DNA from: Mesorhizobium sp. PAMC28654
Lineage (GTDB): Bacteria; Pseudomonadota; Alphaproteobacteria; Rhizobiales; Rhizobiaceae
Direction: 5' to 3'
Assembly (NCBI RefSeq): GCF_020616515.1
Contig: NZ_CP085135.1
Coordinates: forward strand, 3,844,001-3,908,000
DNA length: 64,000 nt
Position numbers and translations under genes: made by a program. The notes beneath the pieces are model-generated. The model saw only the letters and a program-made list of their open reading frames with translations, was not told where the DNA came from and did no database searches. Every line of letters starts with the position of its first letter. Within the stretch, counting starts at the first letter, position 1. Of this stretch, positions 38,126 through 47,061 are shown piece by piece.

Positions 38126-39502
38126 TCAAGGGGCAGGCTGAGCCGCCAGCCGCTTGTGCAGTCCGTCAATGATCTTCTGCGTCAAACCGTTGTAATCGCC
38201 ATCGAAATGATGTCCGCCGGTGGTCTTGATCGTCTGTATCGGGGTGCCCACGAGTTGCGGACAGGCGGTATCGTCCTCGTCCTCGCCGTAAAAGCACTGG
38301 ATCATCGCCGGATTGATCTTGCGAAGCTCGGGCAAGGTCGGGACTTCGTCGCCACTGCTGGAGCCAAGCCAGCCTTCGACGGAAATCTCGTAGGACGCAC
38401 CGGTGGAAAAGCCCAGCAAGGAAATCTGCGCGATGTCGGCCACTGTGGCCTTGTCCAGCACATTGTAGACGGAGGGCAGCACGTCCGCGCCGAAGGAATA
38501 GCCGATCAGCAGCACATGCTTCACATGCCAGCGGTCCTTGTAGGTCGCGATCAGGTTTTCCAGGTCGGTGGCTATGGCCTGCGGCGTCTTGGCGGACCAG
38601 AAATAGCGAAGCGAATCGATCCCGACCGTCGGGATCCCCTTGCTTTGCAGGACGGTCGCGATCGATTTGTCGATGTCGCGCCAGCCGCCGTCACCCGAAT
38701 AGACGATGGCCAGCGTGTCCTCGGTCGGCGTTGCCGGCAATTCGGCGATGGGCAGGTCGGAAATGGATCCCGCTGCTGGAGCAAGCAAGGCTTCCACCGC
38801 CAATTCGAGCGCGTCCCCAGCCGCGCTGGTGCTCTGCGTGAGGTTGATCGCGTGGCCCTGCTTGATCAGGCTGTCGATGTGGCCGCGCTGGTCGACCGAG
38901 CCGGCGGGTGTGAACACGACGTTCAGCTTTTCCGGAAGCTGCCCAGGCAACAGGTCATAGACAATGCCGTTGGCGGTATCGTGCCGGGGCGCACCGCTGC
39001 ACAGCGTGCGCTTCGACGGAAATGTCTCGGTCGGGTCCACGGCGACGCTGCCGCCGATGGTCGCCGGCGGCGTCTGCGCGGCGATGCCCATCACCAGCCC
39101 GCCGGCCGTCCCGGATCCGGCCAGGATCGGCGGCTTGTACACGGAAGCCTTGCCGGCGCGCATCACCTCATGGCTCAGCGTCTCGATGTCCGACACCAGA
39201 TAGACGCAATCGCCATCGGTCTTGTCTATCGCGGCGAGGTAGCTGGGCATGTCGACGCCGACAACGGCGGCGCCCTTGTCCACCAGGCGCTTCGAAAGAT
39301 CCTCATCCGCCGGTGACCAGCCGTCGAGAGCGGAGAAGACGAACACGGTGACGGACGGCGGTTGCGCCGGCAACACGATGTGACCGCCCGGGATCATGCC
39401 GGTATCGAATTCCGCGGCCAGGCCAGGCGTTGCACAGGAAGCAACGGCCACGAACAGCAATGAGGCGAGCGACTTGAGACTGTTTGAAGGCGAAAGGGGC
39501 AA
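38126..39502 (-). CDS. acvB: AcvB/VirJ-family lysyl-PG-related hydrolase
   Basis: Periplasmic alpha/beta hydrolase. In Agrobacterium AcvB hydrolyses lysyl-phosphatidylglycerol and pairs genetically with lpiA. The AcvB layout of two VirJ-like halves is visible. The second half has the nucleophile elbow LLIGYSFGADVLPSVYNVL and a C-terminal GGHHFDGDY with the catalytic His. The signal peptide SLKSLASLLFVAVASCATPG...A precedes EFDTGM. The start is uncertain: TTG 39502 follows GAGAAAG and gives a good leader. An ATG at 39670 gives an unnatural Arg-rich extension. Here acvB lies upstream of mprF rather than downstream. Confidence 0.87.
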   Translation of the reverse strand: MPLSPSNSLKSLASLLFVAVASCATPGLAAEFDTGMIPGGHIVLPAQPPSVTVFVFSALDGWSPADEDLSKRLVDKGAAVVGVDMPSYLAAIDKTDGDCVYLVSDIETLSHEVMRAGKASVYKPPILAGSGTAGGLVMGIAAQTPPATIGGSVAVDPTETFPSKRTLCSGAPRHDTANGIVYDLLPGQLPEKLNVVFTPAGSVDQRGHIDSLIKQGHAINLTQSTSAAGDALELAVEALLAPAAGSISDLPIAELPATPTEDTLAIVYSGDGGWRDIDKSIATVLQSKGIPTVGIDSLRYFWSAKTPQAIATDLENLIATYKDRWHVKHVLLIGYSFGADVLPSVYNVLDKATVADIAQISLLGFSTGASYEISVEGWLGSSSGDEVPTLPELRKINPAMIQCFYGEDEDDTACPQLVGTPIQTIKTTGGHHFDGDYNGLTQKIIDGLHKRLAAQPAP

Positions 39503-39706
39503 GGTTGTCTTTCTCAAGTTTCTGTTCAGCGTCTTTGTAAGCCGGGCGCGCGGCAAATAAAAGCCGCGGGGAAACCACGTCTTTGGCTCCTGGCCGGAAT
39601 CCGAGGCAACAAGATGTTCAACCCGTCGCGCTGGCTGCGGCTTTTTGGCTGCCCATCGTGATCCTGACACTGGCGCCGGTGCGACGCTCCGTCGCCGCTG
39701 TTCGCC

Positions 39707-41755
39707 TCAGCCCAGCCCGATCCGCCTGGCGCCTTGCCTAAACAGCGCCGCGGCGTCCGGTTCGAAGCGGAAGGTGCCGATGAAATCATCCGCGCAGTAG
39801 TGCGGCAGCGTCCTGCGGATGGTGGCGGCAAAGCCGCGCGCCTCGTCGAGCCGGCCCGCCAGCGCCAGGCAATGGGCGGCGATCGCCAGGATGATGGCAT
39901 GGGCGTTGGGCCGGGCTACCGCCTTCAACGCCCAGTCGGCCGCCTCGTCGAACTGGCCGAGGCGGACATGCGCCATCGCCCTGGCACCCAGCATGCCGAA
40001 CAGCAGCGGATCGAACGGGCTCAGGTGACGCGAATGGTCGGATGAGCCGATCGCCGCCATCGGGTCGCCGGACTGCGAGTGGACAAAGGACAGCGCATAG
40101 TGGCCGAGCGCGAAGTTGGGGCTCAGATCCACGGCTCTTTCCAATTCGATCAAGGACCCGTCCTGCTCGCCACGCAGCCACAGCGCCCGGCCCATGGCCC
40201 AATGCGCCGCCGGATTGTGGTCGTCGACCAGGAGGCTCCGGCCGGCGGCCTCGAAGGCGAGAGCGCTTTCCCGGTCGCGATCGCCCCAGCGCTGGAAGGC
40301 GCTTTGCCAATGGGTGAAGGACAGGCCGGCATAGGCGCGCGCAAAGGTCGGGTCGCGCTGCACGGCCATTTCGAAGAAATGCCGCGCCAGCTCGTTTTCC
40401 GGCTGGGTGAAACGGTACATGTGCCAGAGGCCGCGATGATAGGCCTCCCAGGCGTTGAGCGAATTGGGCGCTTTCAGCATGGCGCGGTTGCGCTCGACCG
40501 TCTCGACCTCGATGGAGATCGAGGAGACGATGCTGTTGCCGATATCATCGAGCACGGCGAAGATGTCGTCCGGCCTGCGTTCGAATGTCTCGGCCCAGAC
40601 GATCCTGGCCGTGCGCACCTCGACAAGCTCGACGCTGACAATGATGCGGCCCGCAAGGCTGCGTACCCAGCCGGTGGTGACATAGTCGACGTTCAGCCTG
40701 CGGCCGGCATCCTCCGGCGCGATGTTCATCTCGGCGAGCGCGAAGACCGATCCGCGCGCGATAACGAAGAAGTCCCGCAACTTGGCCAGGCGGGTGATGA
40801 TGTCGTGGGTGAGGCCATCGGCCAGGCCGCCGCGAACGCTGCCCGTGCCGGCCTCTTCGACAAACGGCATCACGGCAAGGCTGGCGTGACGATTTTCGAC
40901 GGGGGCATCGGCGGGCGTGATGGTCGCCGTGATGGCCGCTGGCAAAACGCATGGCAATGTTCGCGATGCCACACCCGGCTGTTCGCCTCGGATCGCCTGC
41001 CAGGCGGCACGGACCGGTTCGAAATCCAGCTCTTCCGACTTAAACAGCACGGCGGCTGCCGTCATATGCGCCTCGGCCGCGCCGAGCTGGCTACGCGCAG
41101 CCAGATTTGCCAGCAGCGCCGCATGCGCGCGTGCGTCGAACGGCGCCATCTCCACCCATCTGTCGAGATGCGCCGATACGTCCTCCGATCCTGCCGGGAG
41201 GCTCGCGACAAGATGTTCCAGGATGGCGGCATGGCATGCGTGAAAGCGGCGGCGTTGCGCGACCAGCCAGCTGTTGAAATGCGGGCTGCGATCAAGCACC
41301 AGCCCGTCGAGAAAATCGCCGGTGAATAGCCTGGCCAGAGCCTGAAGCCTCGGCACACCGAGCGTCGTGATATCCTCCGCCGCCGCAAGAACGGCGACCG
41401 CGTCGACGAAGTCGTCCTCGAGACGCAGCGCGACCGTATCGCCTTGCGTCTCGATACGGCGACAATCCGGTTCGTCGAGAACACCGCGAAGCTTGCTGAG
41501 GCACCAGCGCAGTTCGCCCCTGGGATCGTTCGGTACATCCCACAAAAGCTCGCACAGGCGGCTGCGCCCGACCGGATGCGGCGCCAGCGCCAGATAGGCG
41601 AGGAGCGCGCGCAGCTTGCGCGATTGTGGCAGGTCGACCGTCGCGCCATCGCGGATAACCGTCAGCGGCCCAAAAAGGCGCACGGCAAGGCCAGCCTTGC
41701 AGCCATCCGGGCTCGATCGGGCGGATTCCACGTGCGTTTCCACGCCTGTTCCCAC
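39707..41755 (-). CDS. SARP/BTAD-type transcriptional regulator with TPR domain
   Basis: 682 aa. An OmpR-like winged helix at residues ~20-110 (VRLFGPLTVIRDGATVDLPQ; LRALLAYLALAPHPVGRSRL; ELLWDVPNDPRGELRWCLSK) is followed by a bacterial transcriptional activation domain to ~250. A TolB/adenylate-cyclase-associated segment (MPFVEEAGTGSVRGGLADGL) comes next, then tetratricopeptide repeats to the end. It starts at GTG 41755; no in-frame ATG is nearby. It is divergent from cysK across a 167-base gap and might control it, but nothing in the sequence proves this. Confidence 0.85.
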   Translation of the reverse strand: MGTGVETHVESARSSPDGCKAGLAVRLFGPLTVIRDGATVDLPQSRKLRALLAYLALAPHPVGRSRLCELLWDVPNDPRGELRWCLSKLRGVLDEPDCRRIETQGDTVALRLEDDFVDAVAVLAAAEDITTLGVPRLQALARLFTGDFLDGLVLDRSPHFNSWLVAQRRRFHACHAAILEHLVASLPAGSEDVSAHLDRWVEMAPFDARAHAALLANLAARSQLGAAEAHMTAAAVLFKSEELDFEPVRAAWQAIRGEQPGVASRTLPCVLPAAITATITPADAPVENRHASLAVMPFVEEAGTGSVRGGLADGLTHDIITRLAKLRDFFVIARGSVFALAEMNIAPEDAGRRLNVDYVTTGWVRSLAGRIIVSVELVEVRTARIVWAETFERRPDDIFAVLDDIGNSIVSSISIEVETVERNRAMLKAPNSLNAWEAYHRGLWHMYRFTQPENELARHFFEMAVQRDPTFARAYAGLSFTHWQSAFQRWGDRDRESALAFEAAGRSLLVDDHNPAAHWAMGRALWLRGEQDGSLIELERAVDLSPNFALGHYALSFVHSQSGDPMAAIGSSDHSRHLSPFDPLLFGMLGARAMAHVRLGQFDEAADWALKAVARPNAHAIILAIAAHCLALAGRLDEARGFAATIRRTLPHYCADDFIGTFRFEPDAAALFRQGARRIGLG

Positions 41756-41922
41756 GCTGACCAGTCGGCATCTCCTCTATCACCGAAAACGACAGGGCGC
41801 ATCGCCGGATGCCGCTATTGCCGCGTTGCCGGCACGTCAGGGAACCATAGCGCGGCAAGGTCTCAAGACTTCGCCGCCCAACCGCCGGTTTGTAACCGGC
41901 CCGTGAGGACAGGAGATCCGAC

Positions 41923-43011
41923 ATGTTGCATCACCAGAAAATCAGGACCACGGCCGGGCGCGGGCGCCTGTTCGACAGCATTCTCGATACGGTCGGCGAT
42001 ACGCCGGTGATCCGCGTCAACAATCTCGGGCCGGCACACGCGACCATCTATGTGAAGGCCGAGTTCTTCAATCCTGCGGCTTCGGTGAAGGACCGGCTGG
42101 CGCTCAACATCATCGAGGAGGGCGAGCGCAGCGGCGCGCTGAAGCCGGGGCAGACCATCGTCGAGGCGACCAGCGGCAACACCGGTATCGGGCTGGCCAT
42201 GGTCTGCGCGCAAAAAGGCTACCCGCTGGTGGTGACCATGGCCGACAGCTTTTCCATCGAACGCCGCAAGCTGATGCGCATGCTGGGCGCCAAGGTGGTG
42301 CTGACGCCGCGCGCCCAGAAAGGTTTTGGCATGTACAAGAAAGCGGTGGAATTGGCCGAGGCCAATCGCTGGTTCCTCGCGCGTCAGTTCGAGACGGCGG
42401 CCAATGCCGCCATCCACGAGGCGACGACGGCGCGCGAGATCATCAATGATTTCGCCGGATCGAGGCTCGACTGCTTCGTCACCGGCTATGGCACCGGCGG
42501 TACTGTCGTCGGCGTTGCCCGTGTGTTGCGCCGCGAGCGGCCGGAGACCCGCATCGTGCTCTCGGAGCCGGCCAACGCCCAGCTCATCGGAAGCGGCAAG
42601 GTGCAGGAGCGCGGCGCCGACGGTGCACCCGCCGCCAGCCATCCGGCCTTCGAGCCGCACCCGATCCAGGGCTGGACGCCGGATTTCATCCCCAATGTCC
42701 TGCAGGAGGCGATCGACGCCAGCCTCTATGACGAGGTGATGCCGATAGCCGGGCCCGAGGGCATCAAATGGGCCACGGCGCTGGCGCGCAAGGAAGGCAT
42801 ATTCACCGGCATCTCCGGCGGCTCCACCTTTGCCGTGGCGCGGCAGATCGCCGAGAAAGCGCCGGCGGGATCGGTGATCCTGTGCATGCTGCCCGACACC
42901 GGCGAACGCTACATGACCACGCCGCTGTTCGACGGCATCGAGGCGGAGATGGACGCCGACGAGATCGCCCTGTCGCGCTCGACACCCGGCTGCCAGTTCC
43001 CGGCGGCTTGA
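41923..43011 (+). CDS. cysK: Cysteine synthase A-like PLP enzyme
   Basis: 362 aa; converts O-acetylserine and sulfide to cysteine. The PLP Lys lies in NPAASVKDRLALNIIEEG, with the substrate loop EATSGNTGIGLAMVCA and phosphate loop TGYGTGGTVVGVARV. It is about 40 residues longer than typical CysK (about 320 aa), with an insertion near GSGKVQERGADGAPAASHPA and a C-terminal extension (DADEIALSRSTPGCQFPAA). It is therefore one of the longer CysK-like proteins found in rhizobia. The start has GGAGATCCGAC before ATG. The decarboxylase follows after 13 bases. Confidence 0.9.
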   Translation: MLHHQKIRTTAGRGRLFDSILDTVGDTPVIRVNNLGPAHATIYVKAEFFNPAASVKDRLALNIIEEGERSGALKPGQTIVEATSGNTGIGLAMVCAQKGYPLVVTMADSFSIERRKLMRMLGAKVVLTPRAQKGFGMYKKAVELAEANRWFLARQFETAANAAIHEATTAREIINDFAGSRLDCFVTGYGTGGTVVGVARVLRRERPETRIVLSEPANAQLIGSGKVQERGADGAPAASHPAFEPHPIQGWTPDFIPNVLQEAIDASLYDEVMPIAGPEGIKWATALARKEGIFTGISGGSTFAVARQIAEKAPAGSVILCMLPDTGERYMTTPLFDGIEAEMDADEIALSRSTPGCQFPAA

Positions 43012-43024
43012 CGAGAGCCATGTC

Positions 43025-44515
43025 ATGGACGCCGCACACGAAACACTCGGCATGGTGGCCGAGGAAACGCTCGACCCATCGGACTGGACCGATGTGCAGG
43101 CACTGTCGCATCGGATCGTCGACGATGCCGTCGCTTACCTGCGCGATGTCAGGGATCGCCCGGTGTGGCAGGAGATGCCCGGCAACGTGAAAGCGTCCTT
43201 CACCGCACCCCTGCCGCGATCGCCATCGTCGCTGACCGAAATCTATGGCGAGGTCGTGGAAAAAGTGATGCCCTTTCCGATGGGCAACATCCATCCGCGT
43301 TTCTGGTCCTGGTACATGGGATCGAGCAACTTCACCGGAGCGCTCGGCGATTTCCTGGCGGCGATCCAGGGCTCCAACCTCGGCGGCGGCAACCATGCCG
43401 CCGCCCTGGTGGACGGCCAGGTGGTGAACTGGTGCAAGGAGATGCTGGGCTTTCCAGCTTCGGCCAGCGGCACGCTGGTCAGCGGTGGCTCCATGGCCAA
43501 CATCATCGGGCTGACCGTGGCGCGCAACACCAAGGCGGGCATCGACGTGCGCGAGCACGGCGTTGCCGCCATCGCGAAGCCACTGCGCTTTTATGGCTCG
43601 GATCAGCTTCACTCCTGCCATCGCAAGGCCATGGAGGCTCTTGGCCTCGGCAATCGGGCGCTGCGCCGCATCTCGACGGATGCGGACTTGCGGATCGACA
43701 TCGAGGCCTTGCGGTCGGCGATCGCCGAGGACCGCAAGGCGGGCTACAGGCCGGCCTGCGTCATCGGCAATGCCGGCACGGTCAACACCGGAGCGATCGA
43801 CGATCTGCAGGCGCTTGCTAAGCTGGCGCACGAGGAAGACCTCTGGTTCCACGTCGATGGCTGCATCGGGGCCCTGATCGCGATTGCGCCGCGGAATGCC
43901 CATCGCGTCGCCGGTATCGAATGGGCCGATTCGGTTGCGCTTGATCCCCACAAATGGCTGCACGCGCCGTTCGAGGTCGGTTGCGCGTTGGTCAGGGACG
44001 CTTTGGCACATCGCAACACTTTCGCCGTCACGCCGGAATATCTGGAATCGACGCCGCGCGGCCTCGCCTCCGGCCAGTGGCTGCACGACTACGGCATGCA
44101 GACCACGCGCGGCTTTCGCGCGCTCAAGGTGTGGATCGCGCTCAGGGAACATGGCATCGAGAAGTTCGGCCGGCTGATCGACCAGAACATCGCTCAGGCC
44201 GGCTATCTCGCCGACTTGATCGTGGACGAGCCTCTGCTGGAACTGGTCGTGCCGCCGACCGTCAACATCGTCTGTTTCCGCTGTCAGCCCGGCGGCATGA
44301 AGGGCGCGGCGCTGAAGGCGTTCAACACAGAGATCATGCTGCAATTGCAGGAGCAGGGCATCGCAGCACTTTCGGACACGACGGTGCGCGGCGAACACTG
44401 CCTGCGCGTCGCCATCAACAACCACCGCACCCGGCGCCAGGATCTGGACCTGCTGGTACGGGAGTTGGTGAGGCTGGCGCGCGGGATGGGGAAGCCGGGC
44501 GCTGCATCTTCCTAG
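43025..44515 (+). CDS. PLP-dependent aromatic-amino-acid-type decarboxylase
   Basis: 496-aa group II decarboxylase (DOPA/tryptophan/glutamate decarboxylase family). Core segments: GNIHPRFWSWYMGSSNFTGA, the TSGGSMAN-like LVSGGSMANIIGLTVARN, HSCHRKAMEALGLG, FHVDGCIGALIAIAP and the PLP Lys in SVALDPHKWLHAPFEVG (~310). The substrate cannot be deduced. Pairing with cysK (13-base spacing) hints at a sulfur amino acid such as cysteine sulfinate or cysteate, which is speculation. Confidence 0.88.
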   Translation: MDAAHETLGMVAEETLDPSDWTDVQALSHRIVDDAVAYLRDVRDRPVWQEMPGNVKASFTAPLPRSPSSLTEIYGEVVEKVMPFPMGNIHPRFWSWYMGSSNFTGALGDFLAAIQGSNLGGGNHAAALVDGQVVNWCKEMLGFPASASGTLVSGGSMANIIGLTVARNTKAGIDVREHGVAAIAKPLRFYGSDQLHSCHRKAMEALGLGNRALRRISTDADLRIDIEALRSAIAEDRKAGYRPACVIGNAGTVNTGAIDDLQALAKLAHEEDLWFHVDGCIGALIAIAPRNAHRVAGIEWADSVALDPHKWLHAPFEVGCALVRDALAHRNTFAVTPEYLESTPRGLASGQWLHDYGMQTTRGFRALKVWIALREHGIEKFGRLIDQNIAQAGYLADLIVDEPLLELVVPPTVNIVCFRCQPGGMKGAALKAFNTEIMLQLQEQGIAALSDTTVRGEHCLRVAINNHRTRRQDLDLLVRELVRLARGMGKPGAASS

Positions 44516-44561
44516 GCACGGGCGGCCATGCGAATCTGCTGGAATGATTCGGGAGGTGCTC

Positions 44562-44921
44562 ATGGTGACGCTGTTTCGCATTGCCGCTCTCGCCGCCTTG
44601 CTTCTGACCACGTCCGCGCACGCGGCGGACATGGCCTTCTTCGTGAAGAACAAGCGCACGGAAGCGGTCGCGGTCGAACTGTTCAGCCGTGACCGCGAGA
44701 CCGTCTGGCCAGGCAACGACAAGGTTTTCCTCATCGATCCGAGCTCGCGGAAATCGATCCCGATCTCCTGCAATGCCGGCGAGCGCATCTGCTATGGCGC
44801 TTGGGTGAACGGCAATGATAGCATTTCCGCTGGCGTCGGGCCGGACAACGACCAGCCTTGCGACACGTGCTGCTTCACCTGCGTCGAGCATTCGACCGAG
44901 ACGATCGATCTGGTGGAGTGA
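44562..44921 (+). CDS. Secreted Cys-rich protein, paralogue 1
   Basis: 119 aa from ATG 44562, which has GGGAGGTG eight bases ahead. Signal peptide MVTLFRIAALAALLLTTSAHA-A. The mature domain (~98 aa) has six cysteines: ISCNAGERICYGAWV, CDTCCFTC, with motifs NKRTEAVAVELFSRDRE and VWPGNDK. It shares this pattern with the protein at 45822. The even Cys number and export signal suggest disulfide bonds in the periplasm or outside. No named family is recognised; a small beta domain is likely. Confidence 0.8.
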   Translation: MVTLFRIAALAALLLTTSAHAADMAFFVKNKRTEAVAVELFSRDRETVWPGNDKVFLIDPSSRKSIPISCNAGERICYGAWVNGNDSISAGVGPDNDQPCDTCCFTCVEHSTETIDLVE

Positions 44922-44943
44922 GGAGCGGTCGGCCGCGGGCCGA

Positions 44944-44969
44944 TCAATCGACAACGATTTGTCGATTGA
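44944..44969 (+). terminator. Hairpin downstream of paralogue 1
   Basis: A perfect 9-bp stem TCAATCGAC / GTCGATTGA with loop AACGATTT. It lies 23 bases after the stop codon of the gene at 44562. No T-run follows, so it may be a stability hairpin rather than a terminator. Confidence 0.45.
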
Positions 44970-44992
44970 AGCGACGAACGGTGAAGGCCCGG

Positions 44993-45033
44993 TCCGCCTT
45001 CGGGCGGATCGAAAGGTCCAGTGGACCTTTTTG
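44993..45033. terminator. Double hairpin between convergent genes
   Basis: The first hairpin is TCCGCC-TTCG-GGCGGA. The second is AAAGGTC-CAGTG-GACCTTT, followed by TTT. It is placed between convergent genes 44562 and 45090 and probably acts as a terminator for the plus strand. Confidence 0.6.
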
Positions 45034-45089
45034 AAGGGCCTGAACGCCCGAAGGGCAGGGAGCCATAGGGGAGGGCAAAGCGCGGCGCT

Positions 45090-45563
45090 TTATCCCACCA
45101 TCCGCTCGAACTTCATCACCCAGTTCAGCTCCCAGTTCTGCCCACCGTCGGTCGAGAATGACTGTTCCCAGCGCGGGCTGGCGCCGGTCGTCCACAGGAA
45201 GCGCACGCGCACGGGCCGACCGCCCTCGACATCGTCGCCGAAGAACTCGCCGCGTCCATCGACAAAGCGGCCGACGGTCGGAGGAAACAGCCGGAAACTC
45301 TTGGTGTCCGACCAGTAGATCGACCACAAGCCGGTTTCCGGATTGTAGAGGCGCAGCGTCATGCCGGTGAAGTCGCGCACGGGGATGAACATCTGGTCGA
45401 GATTGCCGCCGAAGCCGCCGCCGGGGATCGGCATCACCTTTTCGACGCGCGAGGTGGCGGGGAAGGTTTCCCAATCCGTCGAACCGATCAGCCGCCCGCG
45501 CAGGAACTCGTTGGTGATCGACCATTCGCCGACCAGGAAATCGAAATCGTCAAATCCGCTCAT
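45090..45563 (-). CDS. DUF1579-like hypothetical protein
   Basis: 157 aa from ATG 45563, with AGGGGGGAAGGG just before it. The N-terminal FDFLVGEWSITNEFLRGRL resembles the FLxGxW opening of DUF1579 and lipocalin-like proteins. The rest is beta-rich (GMTLRLYNPETGLWSIYWSD; GEFFGDDVEGGRPVRVRF; NWELNWVMKFERM). A cytosolic ligand-binding beta barrel is likely, with no known ligand. It sits between the two Cys-rich paralogues on the opposite strand. Confidence 0.75.
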   Translation of the reverse strand: MSGFDDFDFLVGEWSITNEFLRGRLIGSTDWETFPATSRVEKVMPIPGGGFGGNLDQMFIPVRDFTGMTLRLYNPETGLWSIYWSDTKSFRLFPPTVGRFVDGRGEFFGDDVEGGRPVRVRFLWTTGASPRWEQSFSTDGGQNWELNWVMKFERMVG

Positions 45564-45821
45564 AGTCCCTTCCCCCCTCGATAGAACCGACCTTGAATGC
45601 AAGGTCTTCATAGCAGGGGCCTCCTGACAGGGCAGTGTCAGGAGGCAGACCGCCGACGATGTTTTTCGGCGGCGGACGATTCCACGCTGCCGGCACCTCC
45701 GCGGTCGGGCCGCCATCTCGAAAAATCAGGATCCGGTCGTGGCACCCCCTTCCGTGCATCAACGCAGCATGGCATGGGTGTCCATGCGGTCGGACGGGCC
45801 GTTTCTTTCCAGGGGGTTACC

Positions 45822-46193
45822 ATGTTCCATGCTTACGCGCGCCGCACGCTGGCCGCGCTCTCTCTTGCCGCATTGCTCGCACCGGCGGCACAGGCCGCCG
45901 ACATTACCTTCTCCATCAAGAACAGCCATCCCAACGCCATGCGCGTCGAGCTTTACAGCCAGGACCGTGACTATGTCTGGCCGGGTGACGGCAAGGACTA
46001 CTACCTCGATGACGGCGAGACCAAGCAGCTGCCGATATCCTGCAACCAGGGCGAATCGATCTGCTACGGCGCCTGGGTCGACGGTGAAGAGGGAACCTAT
46101 TGGGGCGTTGGACCCGGCAACAAGGAAAAATGCGAGGATTGCTGCTACACCTGCACCGGCGGCGAGACCGAGGAAATCAATCTGGTTCCCTGA
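45822..46193 (+). CDS. Secreted Cys-rich protein, paralogue 2
   Basis: 123 aa from ATG 45822 (GGGGGTTACC before it). Signal peptide MFHAYARRTLAALSLAALLA...QA-A. The mature domain aligns end to end with the protein at 44562: AMRVELYSQDRDYVWPGDGK, ISCNQGESICYGAWVDG, GVGPGNKEKCEDCCYTC and a final EINLV. Six cysteines are conserved in both. A local duplication of an uncharacterised exported domain is the simplest reading. Confidence 0.82.
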   Translation: MFHAYARRTLAALSLAALLAPAAQAADITFSIKNSHPNAMRVELYSQDRDYVWPGDGKDYYLDDGETKQLPISCNQGESICYGAWVDGEEGTYWGVGPGNKEKCEDCCYTCTGGETEEINLVP

Positions 46194-46313
46194 CCGGTTT
46201 GCCAGCTTGACGCTCTTCCCGGCGAAGCCATAGCCTGCACTAAGGCAAGTACCCAGGGCGCGCCGCGTCTGTCCGCTCGGACGCGGCGTGCTCCAGGCAA
46301 CAGGAGCACAGCA

Positions 46314-46940
46314 ATGGCTGGCATGGTCGAAAGCAAAGAGATCGACGTCGGATTTTCAGGAAAACGCTGCATTCATTCGCGCAACTGCGTGCTTGGCGAT
46401 CCGCATGTCTTCGTGCCCAATGCGCCCGGCGAGTGGATCCATCCCGACGCGGCCAGCGTCGAGAAGGTCGTGGCCCTCGCCGAAAACTGCCCTTCGGGCG
46501 CCATCACCTATGTCCGCAAGGATGGCGGGTCGCAGGAGAACCCGCCGGTGGTCAACACCGTGCGCATCCGGGAGAATGGCCCGCTGGCTGTCCATGCCGA
46601 GATCGTGCTCAACGGTGAGACATTCTTCCGCGCCACGCTCTGCCGCTGCGGCGCCTCCGAAAACAAGCCTTTCTGCGACGGCAGCCACACCAAGGCGGGC
46701 TTTGCCGCCACCGGCGAGCCCGCGCTGAAGAACACGCCGGCGCTTGAAGCACGGGATGGGCCGCTCACCGTAAAGCCGACCACGAATGGCCCGCTCAAGC
46801 TCGAAGGCAATCTCGAGATCGTCACCGGCACCGGCCATACGGTCGACCGGACCACGGTCGCCTTCCTCTGCCGTTGCGGCCATTCGGCCAACAAGCCTTA
46901 CTGCGATGGGACGCATAAGAAGGTCGGGTTTGTGGGGTGA
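46314..46940 (+). CDS. Fe-S protein with divergent ferredoxin and two CDGSH motifs
   Basis: 208 aa. The N-terminal region FSGKRCIHSRNCVLGDPHVF...ENCPSGAITYV is a divergent 4Fe-4S mono-cluster domain. Two CDGSH (mitoNEET-type) [2Fe-2S] motifs follow: LCRCGASENKPFCDGSHTKAGF near 120 and LCRCGHSANKPYCDGTHKKVGF near 190, each with three Cys and one His. The protein is presumably cytosolic and acts in electron or cluster transfer. The length and order match the usual bacterial form. It stands alone. Confidence 0.93.
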   Translation: MAGMVESKEIDVGFSGKRCIHSRNCVLGDPHVFVPNAPGEWIHPDAASVEKVVALAENCPSGAITYVRKDGGSQENPPVVNTVRIRENGPLAVHAEIVLNGETFFRATLCRCGASENKPFCDGSHTKAGFAATGEPALKNTPALEARDGPLTVKPTTNGPLKLEGNLEIVTGTGHTVDRTTVAFLCRCGHSANKPYCDGTHKKVGFVG

Positions 46941-46950
46941 AGGCGGGACT

Positions 46951-46969
46951 CTCCCCCTTGAGGGGGGAG
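46951..46969. repeat. Short GC-rich palindrome
   Basis: CTCCCCC-TTGA-GGGGGGAG directly after the CDGSH gene stop. It is typical of rhizobial intergenic mosaic repeats and may act as a terminator. Confidence 0.45.
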
Positions 46970-47061
46970 ATCACCCTTGGCCTATCTCTCATTGCTTTAT
47001 CGCTCGGCCGCTATCGGCTAAGGGCGGGGAACCAGAGTTCCTCGCCTATCCGGATCCGCCA

